Shown one piece after another: positions 8,077 to 15,766 of a stretch of 64,000 bases of DNA. Both the position numbers and the translations under genes were made by a program. The stretch is from Pseudomonas sp. MWU13-2105 (GTDB lineage: Bacteria; Pseudomonadota; Gammaproteobacteria; Pseudomonadales; Pseudomonadaceae): positions 186,001 to 250,000 of the forward strand of contig NZ_JALLIY010000011.1 of assembly GCF_023242315.1 (NCBI RefSeq), given 5' to 3'. The notes beneath the pieces were generated by a model. It ran no database searches. It was given only the letters and a program-made list of their open reading frames with translations, and had not been told where the DNA came from. The number at the start of each line of letters is the position of its first letter. The stretch's first letter is position 1.

Positions 8077-8518
8077 CCTCGAATACGCACTGGTCGAAAG
8101 CCCAGCCCAGTGCCGCGAGTGTTTTGCCGTGATGCAGGAGCTGCGCCCGCATCTGTCCGATGTGGAGTCCTTCGTCGAGCAGGTCTTTCGTCAGGGCGAG
8201 CAGGGCTTTCGCCTGCTGGCGCTGCGCGAGCATGGGCAGGTGATCGGCCTGGCCGGCTTTCGGGTGACGGAGAGCACCCTGTATGGGCGCTTCGTCTATG
8301 TCGATGACCTGGTGGTGACGGCTTCGCAACAGCGGCGCGAGCTGGGCGCCGGGCTGCTGGAGGAAGTGCGTCGTCATGCGCGGGCCTTGGGTTATCGCTA
8401 TCTGGTGCTGGATACCGGGATGCATATGCCCTTGGCGCAACGCTTCTATTTCCGCCAGGGGTTGTTGGCCAAGGGCATGCACTTTTCCCAGGACCTGAAT
8501 CCGGGGCGGACGCTATGA
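8066..8518 (+). CDS. GNAT family N-acetyltransferase
   Basis: 150 residues from ATG 8066, preceded by AGGAGG inside the end of the upstream gene, so the two are translationally coupled. The GNAT fold shows the beta-4 strand YVDDLVVTASQQRRELGAGL with acetyl-CoA loop residues QQRRELGAGLL, and the end YFRQGL. The substrate is unknown. The next gene starts 4 bases before its stop. Confidence 0.85.
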   Translation: MANDLEYALVESPAQCRECFAVMQELRPHLSDVESFVEQVFRQGEQGFRLLALREHGQVIGLAGFRVTESTLYGRFVYVDDLVVTASQQRRELGAGLLEEVRRHARALGYRYLVLDTGMHMPLAQRFYFRQGLLAKGMHFSQDLNPGRTL

Positions 8519-9171
8519 GCCGCGCCCTGTTGTTGAACTTCAGCCCCCATGGCACCGCGGCCCGGGTTTATCGCCTGGCCGCCGATGTGCTGGGCAACCG
8601 GCCCGGCGTCAGCACGGTCATGCATCGCCAGTTGGGCGGCGAACCGCTGCCCGCCTTGAGCAGCGACTACGCGACGGCCGTGACCTCGGTCGCCGGTATG
8701 GAGAACGTCGCTATCCATGCCTCCGAGCGGCAGATCGTCGAGCTTGAGACCAGCGATCTGCTGGTGCTGTGCACGCCGCTGCACAATTTCACGCTGCCCG
8801 CCGCGATGAAGCTGTGGATCGATCATGTGGTGCGCATTCAGCGCAGCTTCGGGGTGAACAGTGCAGGGGAGAAGTTTGGCCTGCTCAAGGACCGCCCGAC
8901 CTTCGTGCTGGTCAGTTCCGGGGGCTTTATCCAGGGCGAACGGGCGCGTCAGCCGGACTTTCTCACGCCTTATTTAAAGGCGATTCTTGGCTCCATCGGT
9001 ATTCATCAGCTGACGTTTATCTATCTGGAGGGCACTGTCCGGGGGGGCGAGACGGTTGAGCAAGGTTTGGCGGTCGCTCGGGAGGCATTGCTGAGGGGGC
9101 TTCAGGTCAATGCGAGAACCTGTAGGAGCCAGCTTGCTGGCGATGAGGCCAGTGAGTCTTGCATCGCCTGA
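8515..9171 (+). CDS. FMN-dependent NADH azoreductase/flavodoxin-like quinone reductase
   Basis: 218 residues of the AzoR/AcpD type: N-terminal SRALLLNFSPHGTAARVYRL, then CTPLHNFTLPAAMKLWIDHV (the PMYNF region of AzoR) and LVSSGGFIQG. It would reduce quinones or azo compounds with a flavin cofactor. It overlaps the GNAT by 4 bases (ATGA). Its last residues (CRSQLAGDEA) are the translation of a REP element beginning at 9121, so the natural stop appears replaced by one inside the repeat. Confidence 0.88.
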   Translation: MSRALLLNFSPHGTAARVYRLAADVLGNRPGVSTVMHRQLGGEPLPALSSDYATAVTSVAGMENVAIHASERQIVELETSDLLVLCTPLHNFTLPAAMKLWIDHVVRIQRSFGVNSAGEKFGLLKDRPTFVLVSSGGFIQGERARQPDFLTPYLKAILGSIGIHQLTFIYLEGTVRGGETVEQGLAVAREALLRGLQVNARTCRSQLAGDEASESCIA

Positions 9172-9205
9172 GCGGACGCAATCGCCGGCAAGCCAGCTTC
9201 CATAG
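9121..9205. repeat. REP doublet (REPIN) overlapping the azoreductase 3' end
   Basis: GTAGGAGCCAGCTTGCTGGC and an inverted partner GCCGGCAAGCCAGCTTCC, the Pseudomonas REP type. The first copy is read as codons of the upstream gene. Confidence 0.8.
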
Positions 9206-9485
9206 AGGTTTCTGGTGTTTTCAAGACGGCAGGCAGGAGCGGAAAAAGGCGGCGTTATGCCCGCTGACCAGAACGCTTATGCACAAGTGGCTGGTCATGT
9301 GTGCGCTGAAGATGCGAATTTGTGGACCCGTTCTCATCACGGCGCAACTGTCTGTTTTTCCGGAGATTTATTTTGTGAGCAAAAATTGATCAGTCAGCTT
9401 TTTACTCTGTAGGCGGCGTTTTCAGGGCGTCTGCGGGAAAAGCATCAACAGACTTATCCACAGGCCGCGTCGTGCGTCAGGGTGA
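9206..9485. other. Intergenic region without a supported gene
   Basis: Together with the REP it makes a 314-base gap between convergent genes. I see no credible coding frame. One perfect DnaA-box sequence, TTATCCACA, lies at 9454-9462. Confidence 0.5.
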
Positions 9486-10697
9486 TTAATGGCGCTCTGC
9501 CAGTAGCATAAGATTGCGCGGCGTCAACGGACTTTCGCAAAATAACCCCAGGCGCACGGCATAGCCTTGCTCCTCGAGGAACAGTGCGCGGTCGAGCACC
9601 AGCCAGAGTTCCAGCGGACGGCGGAACAAGCCGCGGAGCAGTTCCAGGTTGCGCACCTGCGCCAGTCGTTGCCAGCCAGCGGCCTCCAATTCCGGCCAGT
9701 TCTGCGCGCCGACTGTGGATAACTCCTTGAGCGCGGCCAGGTCGCGGCAGTAGTCGGCGAACGGTTTGTCGAGCCAGGCGCTGGGCAGCGAAGGGGTGGG
9801 CAGGTAGTCGTCGGTTTGCCGCAGACGGCGTTGCAGCAGGTCGAAGGCCAGGCGCCGGGCCATGGAGGTGTCGCGCTGGCGGCGGACCCGGGCACCGGCG
9901 GTGACGGTTTCGCTCAGGGGCAGGGCGAGGTCGTCCAGGGATAGACGCAGGGGCGAGGTCTGGGCGGCGGCGGATAAGGGCTGGTAGCTCGCGGCGCTGA
10001 TGCGGTTGTAGCAGCAGGGGGCGATCGCCAGTTGCCGACAGCCGGCGTGGCTGGCCAGTTGCATCAGGCGTACGTGGAGGTCGCCGCAGGCGTGGAGGGC
10101 GACCGGGGTGCGTTCGGCGCTCAGATGGGCGGCGGCATCCAGGGCGAGGACGTCTTGTTGCAGGTGCTGGGCCGGCAGATGGTGGTGCCGGCTGAGCTGC
10201 TGGCCGCTGGCGATCAGCGCCGGGTCGTATTCCAGGCAGGTCAGTTGCTGGCCGGGTTGCAGCAGGCGGCGGCCAAGGTGGCCTTTGCCGGAACACCAGT
10301 CGAGCCAGTGGCTCGGCGCTTGGGTGAAGTCGAGGCGGGCGGCGAAGGCTTCGATCTGTTGCCATTTGCGTCCGGGGACGTCGACGTTCAGGCGCTGGTT
10401 GGCCGGGGGCCGGGCGCTGTCGGGAAGGGTTCCGACAGTCGCCAATGCCGCGGACTCAGCCGCCAGCGCGGGGAAGGGCGCGGGGGCAGAGAGGTGTTCC
10501 GGGTGGTTGTGGCTGGCTTCGGCATCGTCGAGGCTGCGTTGGCGGAGCCAGGTGGCGAGTTCCGGGTGTTGGCTTTCCCACGGTAGATGAAGGTGACTGA
10601 ATGGGCGTGGGCGCCACAGGTGCTGGTGCGCCGAGAGGAATGCGTCCAGGGCCTTGAAGCGCGTGTGCAGGGCGGGGCCTTGGAGGATGACGGGCAT
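9486..10697 (-). CDS. SAM-dependent methyltransferase (Methyltransf_32 type)
   Basis: 403 residues from ATG 10697 (MPVILQGPAL). Central residues about 115-240 are a Rossmann methyltransferase core: HWLDWCSGKGHLGRRL (motif I), LTCLEYDPALIASG (motif II) and ALHACGDLHVRLM, followed by APCCYN, which is characteristic of the Methyltransf_32/GSTCD-type proteins. The substrate is unknown; the family is conserved in Pseudomonas. Long open frames on the other strand here are shadows of its high GC. Confidence 0.82.
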   Translation of the reverse strand: MPVILQGPALHTRFKALDAFLSAHQHLWRPRPFSHLHLPWESQHPELATWLRQRSLDDAEASHNHPEHLSAPAPFPALAAESAALATVGTLPDSARPPANQRLNVDVPGRKWQQIEAFAARLDFTQAPSHWLDWCSGKGHLGRRLLQPGQQLTCLEYDPALIASGQQLSRHHHLPAQHLQQDVLALDAAAHLSAERTPVALHACGDLHVRLMQLASHAGCRQLAIAPCCYNRISAASYQPLSAAAQTSPLRLSLDDLALPLSETVTAGARVRRQRDTSMARRLAFDLLQRRLRQTDDYLPTPSLPSAWLDKPFADYCRDLAALKELSTVGAQNWPELEAAGWQRLAQVRNLELLRGLFRRPLELWLVLDRALFLEEQGYAVRLGLFCESPLTPRNLMLLAERH

Positions 10698-10758
10698 GCT
10701 GCGGGTTCCGGAGTGGCGTCTTTGCGGGTAAGCGCCAATGTAAAGCAATCACGGGATA

Positions 10759-10793
10759 TGTAGGAGCCGGTTTGCTGGCGAAACCAGGCTCCT
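10759..10793. repeat. Single REP-type hairpin
   Basis: TGTAGGAGCCGGTTTGCTGG with inverted partner CCAGGCTCCT, between the methyltransferase start and the ytfG-like gene end. Confidence 0.65.
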
Positions 10794-10844
10794 CAATGAC
10801 TGGGGATCGACGGCGCCGCTCAATGCGGCGGCCTGGAACGACGG

Positions 10845-11699
10845 TCAGTGCTTAAGCGCCACGCTAACCGACTCAGCAATCGGAGTGGTTGGATGCCCCA
10901 GCAGGCGACTCAGTTGGCGGGAATCATCAAACAGGTCGCCTTTGGCTGCCGCGGCATCAGAATCGGCAAGCAACGCCGCCAACCCTTCCGGCAGGCCTAT
11001 GCCAATGAGCGCGGCCTTGTATTGCTCCTGGGGAAGATCGTTGTAGACAACGGCGTTACCCGATTGTCTGGCGACTTCCGTGGCCAGTTCCGATAACGAG
11101 TAGCTCTCGTCACCTGCCAACTCGTAAACCTTGCCTGCTTGTCCTTCACGGGTCAGCACAATGGCTGCCGCCTCGGCATAATCTGCTCGAGAAGCGGATG
11201 AGATGCGACCCTCTTGGGCACTTCCCAGAATGGCTCCATGCTCGACCGCCGGCGCCAGGCCAGCGGTGTAATTCTCGCTGTACCAACCATTACGCAGCAA
11301 TACGTAACCCAGCCCGGACTCTACCAGCGCTTGCTCGGTGTCCCGATGCTCGACCGCCAAGCCCAGCGTCGACCGGTCTGCGTGTAGCAGGCTGGTGTAC
11401 GCCAACAGATGCACACCTGCCGATTTAGCCGCCTGAATGACCGCACGATGCTGTGCGCTGCGTTGTCCGACTTCGCTGGAAGAAATAAGCAGCAGCCGAT
11501 CTACGCCGACCAGGGCGCGATTGAGCGATTCGGGCTGGCCATATTCTGCCTGGCGAACATTGACGCCTTTGGCGCTGAGGTCTTGCGCCTTGAGCGGATC
11601 GCGTACCAATGCGACCAGTTTGTCCGGGGAGACGCTTTTAAGCAGCTCGTCAATAACAAGGCGGCCTAACTGGCCTGTAGCACCCGTGACAGCAATCAT
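10845..11699 (-). CDS. ytfG: NAD(P)H:quinone oxidoreductase type 2 (QorB/YtfG, NmrA-like)
   Basis: 284 residues from ATG 11699. The N-terminus MIAVTGATGQLGRLVIDELL is the NAD(P)-binding Rossmann motif of the NmrA/atypical SDR family. Other marks are LLLISSSEVGQR, YTSLLHAD, NGWYSENY and ELAGDESYSLSELA, as in E. coli YtfG, which reduces quinones with NADPH. It is divergent from an HxlR regulator 87 bases away, the same pairing as ytfG-ytfH. Confidence 0.88.
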   Translation of the reverse strand: MIAVTGATGQLGRLVIDELLKSVSPDKLVALVRDPLKAQDLSAKGVNVRQAEYGQPESLNRALVGVDRLLLISSSEVGQRSAQHRAVIQAAKSAGVHLLAYTSLLHADRSTLGLAVEHRDTEQALVESGLGYVLLRNGWYSENYTAGLAPAVEHGAILGSAQEGRISSASRADYAEAAAIVLTREGQAGKVYELAGDESYSLSELATEVARQSGNAVVYNDLPQEQYKAALIGIGLPEGLAALLADSDAAAAKGDLFDDSRQLSRLLGHPTTPIAESVSVALKH

Positions 11700-11756
11700 G
11701 AGAAGTACCTTGATTTCAATGGAAGGAATGGTCATCTTACGATTCAAGCTAACTAA

Positions 11757-11770
11757 TAGTAAGTACGTAC
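11757..11770. promoter_or_regulatory. Candidate operator between ytfG and its HxlR regulator
   Basis: TAGTAAGTACGTAC contains the palindrome GTACGTAC and a repeated GTAAGT/GTACGT pattern; another GTAAGT occurs at about 11777. It lies 16 bases before the regulator start in an 86-base divergent promoter, where HxlR proteins usually bind. Inferred from position and symmetry. Confidence 0.4.
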
Positions 11771-11785
11771 AAAAAGGTAAGTGTT

Positions 11786-12199
11786 ATGAGCCACCCCGAA
11801 AACCCTCCTCATACCTTTTCCGCAAAAGTCCGTCGCGGTGAACTCCTGCAAGCCGATTGTCCATCGCGAGAGGTCCTCAAACATATGACCAGTCGGTGGG
11901 GCGTGCTGGTGCTGGTGGTTCTGTTGGAGGGCACACATCGTTTCAGTGAGCTGCGCAGAAAAATCGGCGGAGTGAGCGAGAAAATGCTTTCACAGACACT
12001 TCAGGGGCTGGAGGGGGATGGGCTGGTCCATCGGCTCTCTCGCCCGGTAGTGCCGCCCTACGTGGAATACAGGTTGACGCCCCTGGGAAAAGCCGCCGCC
12101 GCCAAGGTGGAAGCAATGGTCGACTGGATCGAAGACAACTTGCCCGAGATCATGCAGTTCAGGAGAGAAAGCACGATCGCGGACAAAGAGCTGACCTGA
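11786..12199 (+). CDS. HxlR family transcriptional regulator (YtfH/QorR-like)
   Basis: 137 residues with the HxlR winged helix: CPSREVLKHMTSRWGVLVLV, RFSELRRKIGGVSEKMLSQT, LQGLEGDGLVHR and VEYRLTPLGKA. The single cysteine near residue 27 (CPS) is where HxlR quinone/aldehyde sensors carry their redox residue. It probably represses itself and the divergent ytfG in a redox- or quinone-dependent way; this is inferred from the gene pair. Confidence 0.88.
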   Translation: MSHPENPPHTFSAKVRRGELLQADCPSREVLKHMTSRWGVLVLVVLLEGTHRFSELRRKIGGVSEKMLSQTLQGLEGDGLVHRLSRPVVPPYVEYRLTPLGKAAAAKVEAMVDWIEDNLPEIMQFRRESTIADKELT

Positions 12200-12248
12200 G
12201 GATCAGGTGCCCGAGGTAATGGAGGTTGACGATCTGGTGGATGCGGCG

Positions 12249-12938
12249 CTAGCGGCCCTGACAGGCATCCACCCGCATCCAGCGCTCCACCTGCTTGAAC
12301 GCTTGCACCAGCAGGAACGAGATCACCAGGTAGAACACCCCCGCGGTGAAGAACATATCCACCGTCAGGTAGTTGCGCGCAATGATGGTCCGGGTCATGC
12401 CGGTCAGTTCCAGCAGGGTCACGGTACTCGCCAGCGAGCTGGCTTTGAGCATCAGGATCACTTCGTTGCTATAGGCCGGCAGGCCGATCCGCGCCGCGCG
12501 CGGCAGGATGATGTAGACCATCGCCTTGGCCCGCGACATCCCCAGCGCCCGCGCCGCTTCGATCTCGCCCGGCGGGATGGCCTGGATCGCCCCTCGCAGG
12601 ATTTCCGCGATATACGCGGTGGTATGTAAGGTCATGGTCGCCGTCGCACACCAGAACGGGTTGCGCAGGTAAGGCCACATGAAGCTGTCGCGAATCGCGT
12701 CGAACTGTGCCAGGCCGTAATACACCAGGAACAGTTGCACCAGCAGCGGCGTCCCGCGGAAAAAGAAGATATAGGCGTAGGGCAGGGAGCGCACATACCA
12801 GAGCTTCGAAGCCCGGGCGATTCCCAGCGGCACCGCCAGGATCAACCCCAGCACCACGGCGATGCCCACCAGTTCCAGGGTCAGCAGCGCGCCCTGGAAG
12901 AACTTCGGCAGCCATTTGAAGATGACTTCCCATTCCAT
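12249..12938 (-). CDS. hisM: Amino-acid ABC transporter permease (HisM/ArtM type)
   Basis: 229 residues from ATG 12938, overlapping the stop of the preceding permease by one base. The His/Glu/Gln/Arg/opine permease domain includes the EAA loop (EIEAARALGMSRAKAMVYII, then LPRAARIGLP). Inner-membrane partner of the other permease in the type I importer encoded downstream of the ATPase and binding protein. The longer frame from 13316 runs across the neighbour and is discarded. Confidence 0.92.
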   Translation of the reverse strand: MEWEVIFKWLPKFFQGALLTLELVGIAVVLGLILAVPLGIARASKLWYVRSLPYAYIFFFRGTPLLVQLFLVYYGLAQFDAIRDSFMWPYLRNPFWCATATMTLHTTAYIAEILRGAIQAIPPGEIEAARALGMSRAKAMVYIILPRAARIGLPAYSNEVILMLKASSLASTVTLLELTGMTRTIIARNYLTVDMFFTAGVFYLVISFLLVQAFKQVERWMRVDACQGR

Positions 12939-13630
12939 TATGTGGTCCTCACAAAACCGCGAGCGGCACGTTTTTCCAGGAAATGCATGCCGGTCATGGC
13001 CAGGACGGTCAGGCCCAGGTACATAAAGGCCGCCACCAGGTAGAAGGTGAACGGCAGCTTGCTGAACAGCACGGCGTTCTGCGCCTGGCGCATGATTTCT
13101 TCCAGGCTGATCACCGAGACCAGCGCGGTGTCCTTCATCAGGATCATGAACAGGTTGCCCAGGCCCGGCAGGGCGATGCGCCACATCTGCGGCATGATCA
13201 GCCGGGCGAAGATTCGCACCTTGGACATGCCCAGCGCCACCCCAGCTTCCCGATGCCCCTTGGGGATCGCCAGGATCGCCCCGCGAAACACTTCGGTGGC
13301 GTAGGCGCCAAAGCACAGGCCCAGGGCGATCACCCCGGCGGCGAACGGGTTCAAGGCCAGTTCGGGGTTACCGAACGCCTCGCCCAAGGCGCTCATCAGG
13401 TTGACGGTGCCGTAATACATCAACAACACCCAGAGCAGTTCCGGCACGCCACGAACCAGGGTCGAATAGGCGCCCCCCAGCCATTGCAGCGGTTTGTACG
13501 GTGAAGTCTTGGCCAAGGCGCCGAGCAGCCCGAGCACCAGTCCCAGGCAGAGGGCGCAGAGCGCAAGCTTGACGGTCATCAGCGCCCCGGCGGCGAGCGC
13601 CGGGCCGAATCCATAGAGGTCGATATTCAT
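12938..13630 (-). CDS. hisQ: Amino-acid ABC transporter permease (HisQ/ArtQ type)
   Basis: 230 residues, with the start MNIDLYGFGPALAAGALMTV and the EAA loop GHREAGVALGMSKVRIFARL and then IMPQMWRIALPG. It forms the membrane channel with the next permease. It lies 66 bases after the binding-protein gene in an ATPase-SBP-Q-M order, the same as artPIQM. Confidence 0.92.
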   Translation of the reverse strand: MNIDLYGFGPALAAGALMTVKLALCALCLGLVLGLLGALAKTSPYKPLQWLGGAYSTLVRGVPELLWVLLMYYGTVNLMSALGEAFGNPELALNPFAAGVIALGLCFGAYATEVFRGAILAIPKGHREAGVALGMSKVRIFARLIMPQMWRIALPGLGNLFMILMKDTALVSVISLEEIMRQAQNAVLFSKLPFTFYLVAAFMYLGLTVLAMTGMHFLEKRAARGFVRTT

Positions 13631-13696
13631 GGGCAGAGGCAGGCTTTACCAGGGACAGCCGGTACCTTGCGTTGAGGTGCCGGCCATCGGGGCAGG

Positions 13697-14452
13697 TCAG
13701 AGGATGCTGAACGGGAAGTACTTGTCGTTGATCTTCTTGTAAGTACCGTCGGCGATGATTTCCTTCAGCGCGGCGTTCAGCTTCTCACGCAGGGCATCGT
13801 CCTTTTTACGCACGGCGATGCCGATCTTGTCGCTCTCTTCCACCGGGTTGCCCTTGAACTCGTAAGGCTTGCCGGCTTCGCTCTTCAGCCATTCGTAGTT
13901 GACGTACTTGTCCGCCAGGATGGCGTCCAGGCGTCCGGCCTGCAGGTCGAGGTAGGCGTTTTCCTGGGTGTCGTAGAGCTTGATGGTGACGTCGTCGCCC
14001 AGGTGGTCATCCAGCCAGCTGCCGGCCAGGGTCGCGCGCTGGGCGCCGATGATCTTGCCCTTGAGCGAGGCCTTGTCGGTCTTGAACTCGGCGTCTTTCT
14101 TGGCCGCGATGAATTGCAGCTTGTTGGAGTAGTACGGGTCGGTGAAGTCGACCGCCTGCTTGCGCTCTTCGGTGATCGACATCGAGGAGATCAGGAAGTC
14201 GAACTTCTTGGTCTGTAGGGCCGGAATGATCCCGTCCCAGTCGGAGGTCACGACCGTGCACTCGACCTTCATCTTGGCGCACAGGGCGTCGCCGATGTCC
14301 TTGTCGAAGCCCACGACCTGGCCGCTGGCATCCTTGTTGTTGAACGGTGGGTAGGCGGCCTCGATGCCCATTTTCAGGGTTTCGGCAAAGGCACTGGCGC
14401 TGAAGGCCATGGAGACGGCAGCGGCCAGAAGGAATTTTTTGCAGGTCTGCAT
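13697..14452 (-). CDS. Periplasmic lysine/arginine/ornithine-type binding protein
   Basis: 251 residues from ATG 14452 with a clear signal peptide MQTCKKFLLAAAVSMAFSAS and cleavage after AFA (residue 23). The mature part has the type 3 solute-binding fold: KMGIEAAYPPFNNKDASG, VGFDKDIGDALC, SSMSITEERKQAVDFTDPYY (the family signature) and ADKYVNYEWL. Ligand is likely a basic amino acid such as arginine or ornithine, judged from similarity to ArtJ/LAO proteins. It lies 13 bases after the ATPase gene. Confidence 0.9.
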   Translation of the reverse strand: MQTCKKFLLAAAVSMAFSASAFAETLKMGIEAAYPPFNNKDASGQVVGFDKDIGDALCAKMKVECTVVTSDWDGIIPALQTKKFDFLISSMSITEERKQAVDFTDPYYSNKLQFIAAKKDAEFKTDKASLKGKIIGAQRATLAGSWLDDHLGDDVTIKLYDTQENAYLDLQAGRLDAILADKYVNYEWLKSEAGKPYEFKGNPVEESDKIGIAVRKKDDALREKLNAALKEIIADGTYKKINDKYFPFSIL

Positions 14453-14465
14453 GCGGGTTGCTCCG

Positions 14466-15239
14466 TTAGCGGTTGCTGGACATGAATTGTTTGCAGCGCG
14501 CCGACAGCGGGTTGTCGAACACCTGCTGCGGGGTTCCTTGTTCTTCCACCAGGCCCTGGTGCAGGAACACCACTTCACTGGAGACCTGGCGGGCAAAGCC
14601 CATTTCGTGGGTGACCAGCAGCATGGTGCGGCCTTCCTCGGCCAGGGCGCGGATCACGTTGAGGACTTCCTGGACCATTTCCGGGTCGAGGGCCGAGGTC
14701 GGCTCGTCGAACAGGATGACCTTGGGCTGCATGGCCAGGGTCCGGGCGATGGCCGCGCGCTGTTGCTGGCCGCCGGACAGTTGCGACGGGTAGGCATGGC
14801 GCTTGTCGGCGATGCCGACCTTGGCCAGCAGCGCTTCGGCCACTTCGATGGCCTCGGCCTTGCTCTGCCCGAGCACCCGCCGTGGCGCCTCGATGATGTT
14901 GTCGAGGATGCTCATGTGCGGCCAGAGGTTGAAGTTCTGGAACACAAAGCCGATTTCGCTGCGCAGGCGGTTGATCTGCTTGCCGTCGGCGGCCACCAGC
15001 TCGCCGTTTTTCGCGGCCTTGAGCTTGAGTTCCTCGCCGTTGACCAGGATCTGCCCCTGGTGCGGGTTCTCCAGCAGGTTGATGCAACGCAGGAAGGTCG
15101 ACTTGCCGGAACCGGAGGAGCCCAGGATCGAGATCACATCACCGTCGCGGGCGGTCAGCGAGATGCCTTTCAGTACCTCCAGCTCACCGTAGCGTTTGTG
15201 CAAGTTGCGGATTTCAAGCGCGGGCGTGGCCTCAGCCAT
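14466..15239 (-). CDS. hisP: Amino-acid ABC transporter ATPase (HisP/ArtP type)
   Basis: 257 residues with all ATPase motifs: Walker A GSSGSGKST (40-48), Q-loop Q101, signature LSGGQ (154-158), Walker B VILFDEP (174-180) and switch H211. The insertion after the first beta sheet (NGELVAADGKQINRLRSEIG) is typical of the HisP branch. First gene of a four-gene importer for cationic amino acids. The 527-base region upstream should hold the promoter. Confidence 0.92.
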   Translation of the reverse strand: MAEATPALEIRNLHKRYGELEVLKGISLTARDGDVISILGSSGSGKSTFLRCINLLENPHQGQILVNGEELKLKAAKNGELVAADGKQINRLRSEIGFVFQNFNLWPHMSILDNIIEAPRRVLGQSKAEAIEVAEALLAKVGIADKRHAYPSQLSGGQQQRAAIARTLAMQPKVILFDEPTSALDPEMVQEVLNVIRALAEEGRTMLLVTHEMGFARQVSSEVVFLHQGLVEEQGTPQQVFDNPLSARCKQFMSSNR

Positions 15240-15766
15240 GTGCGGTCCTCATGGTGTTCTGTCGTGCTCCTGCTATTGGCGGCCTTCCTGGCGAGCGCCA
15301 AGCTAGCATAGGGAAAAGCCGCTACAGGACGGATGGGTGACAGGTTGTCGCATCGGCACAGCAGTCTGTCGCCCCGGCAACAACCGAACGCCTGTTTGAT
15401 CCGTCGTCCTGACTCGGCAGTCGCTTAAAAAAAGGCGCGATGGTGCCAGCTTTGGCCAGGGCTGGGAAGGGTAAACCCGCTGAGTGGGCATAGGTGCGCT
15501 CTGAAATGGTGCGTTACTTTATTTTATGAGTGTTTCTGGTGCGATAGCGCGCTGGAAATCTGTGTGCCTCGGTAACGCTTTGGCAAATAGCCATTAATCT
15601 CAAGGGGTTACGTTTTCACGCTGACAGGGCTTCCAGGCCACGGAAACTGGGGCGATGTAATATTTTGGCGCAATTTTTGCGTAAAAAATAAAATACGCCC
15701 CCGTTGGATTCATTTGACACACATTCCAATGTGTAGGGCGCGCTCTTCATTGCAAAGGTAATCTCA
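15240..15766. other. 527-base divergent intergenic region
   Basis: No coding frame is convincing. It must carry the promoters of the ABC operon (leftward) and the permease (rightward). The right end is AT-rich and contains a TTGACA box and a palindrome described separately. No terminator or structured RNA was recognised. Confidence 0.5.
15714..15734. promoter_or_regulatory. -35-like TTGACA overlapping a 16-bp palindrome before the permease gene
   Basis: TTGACA at 15714-15719 runs into ACACATTCCAATGTGT (15719-15734), with perfect 7-base arms around CC. It lies 32 bases before the permease ATG and would let a dimeric regulator block or position RNA polymerase. The regulator is unknown. Confidence 0.5.

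Noticed and set aside
9454..9722. Two perfect DnaA boxes in opposite orientation (9454-9462 and 9714-9722) as a replication or regulatory site
   Set aside because: The second is inside the methyltransferase coding sequence, there is no AT-rich unwinding region or dnaA/dnaN context, and two matches can occur by chance.
9454..10365. A 303-codon minus-strand frame very rich in Pro, Arg and Ala
   Set aside because: It is an alternative frame of the SAM-methyltransferase gene, with composition typical of a GC shadow.
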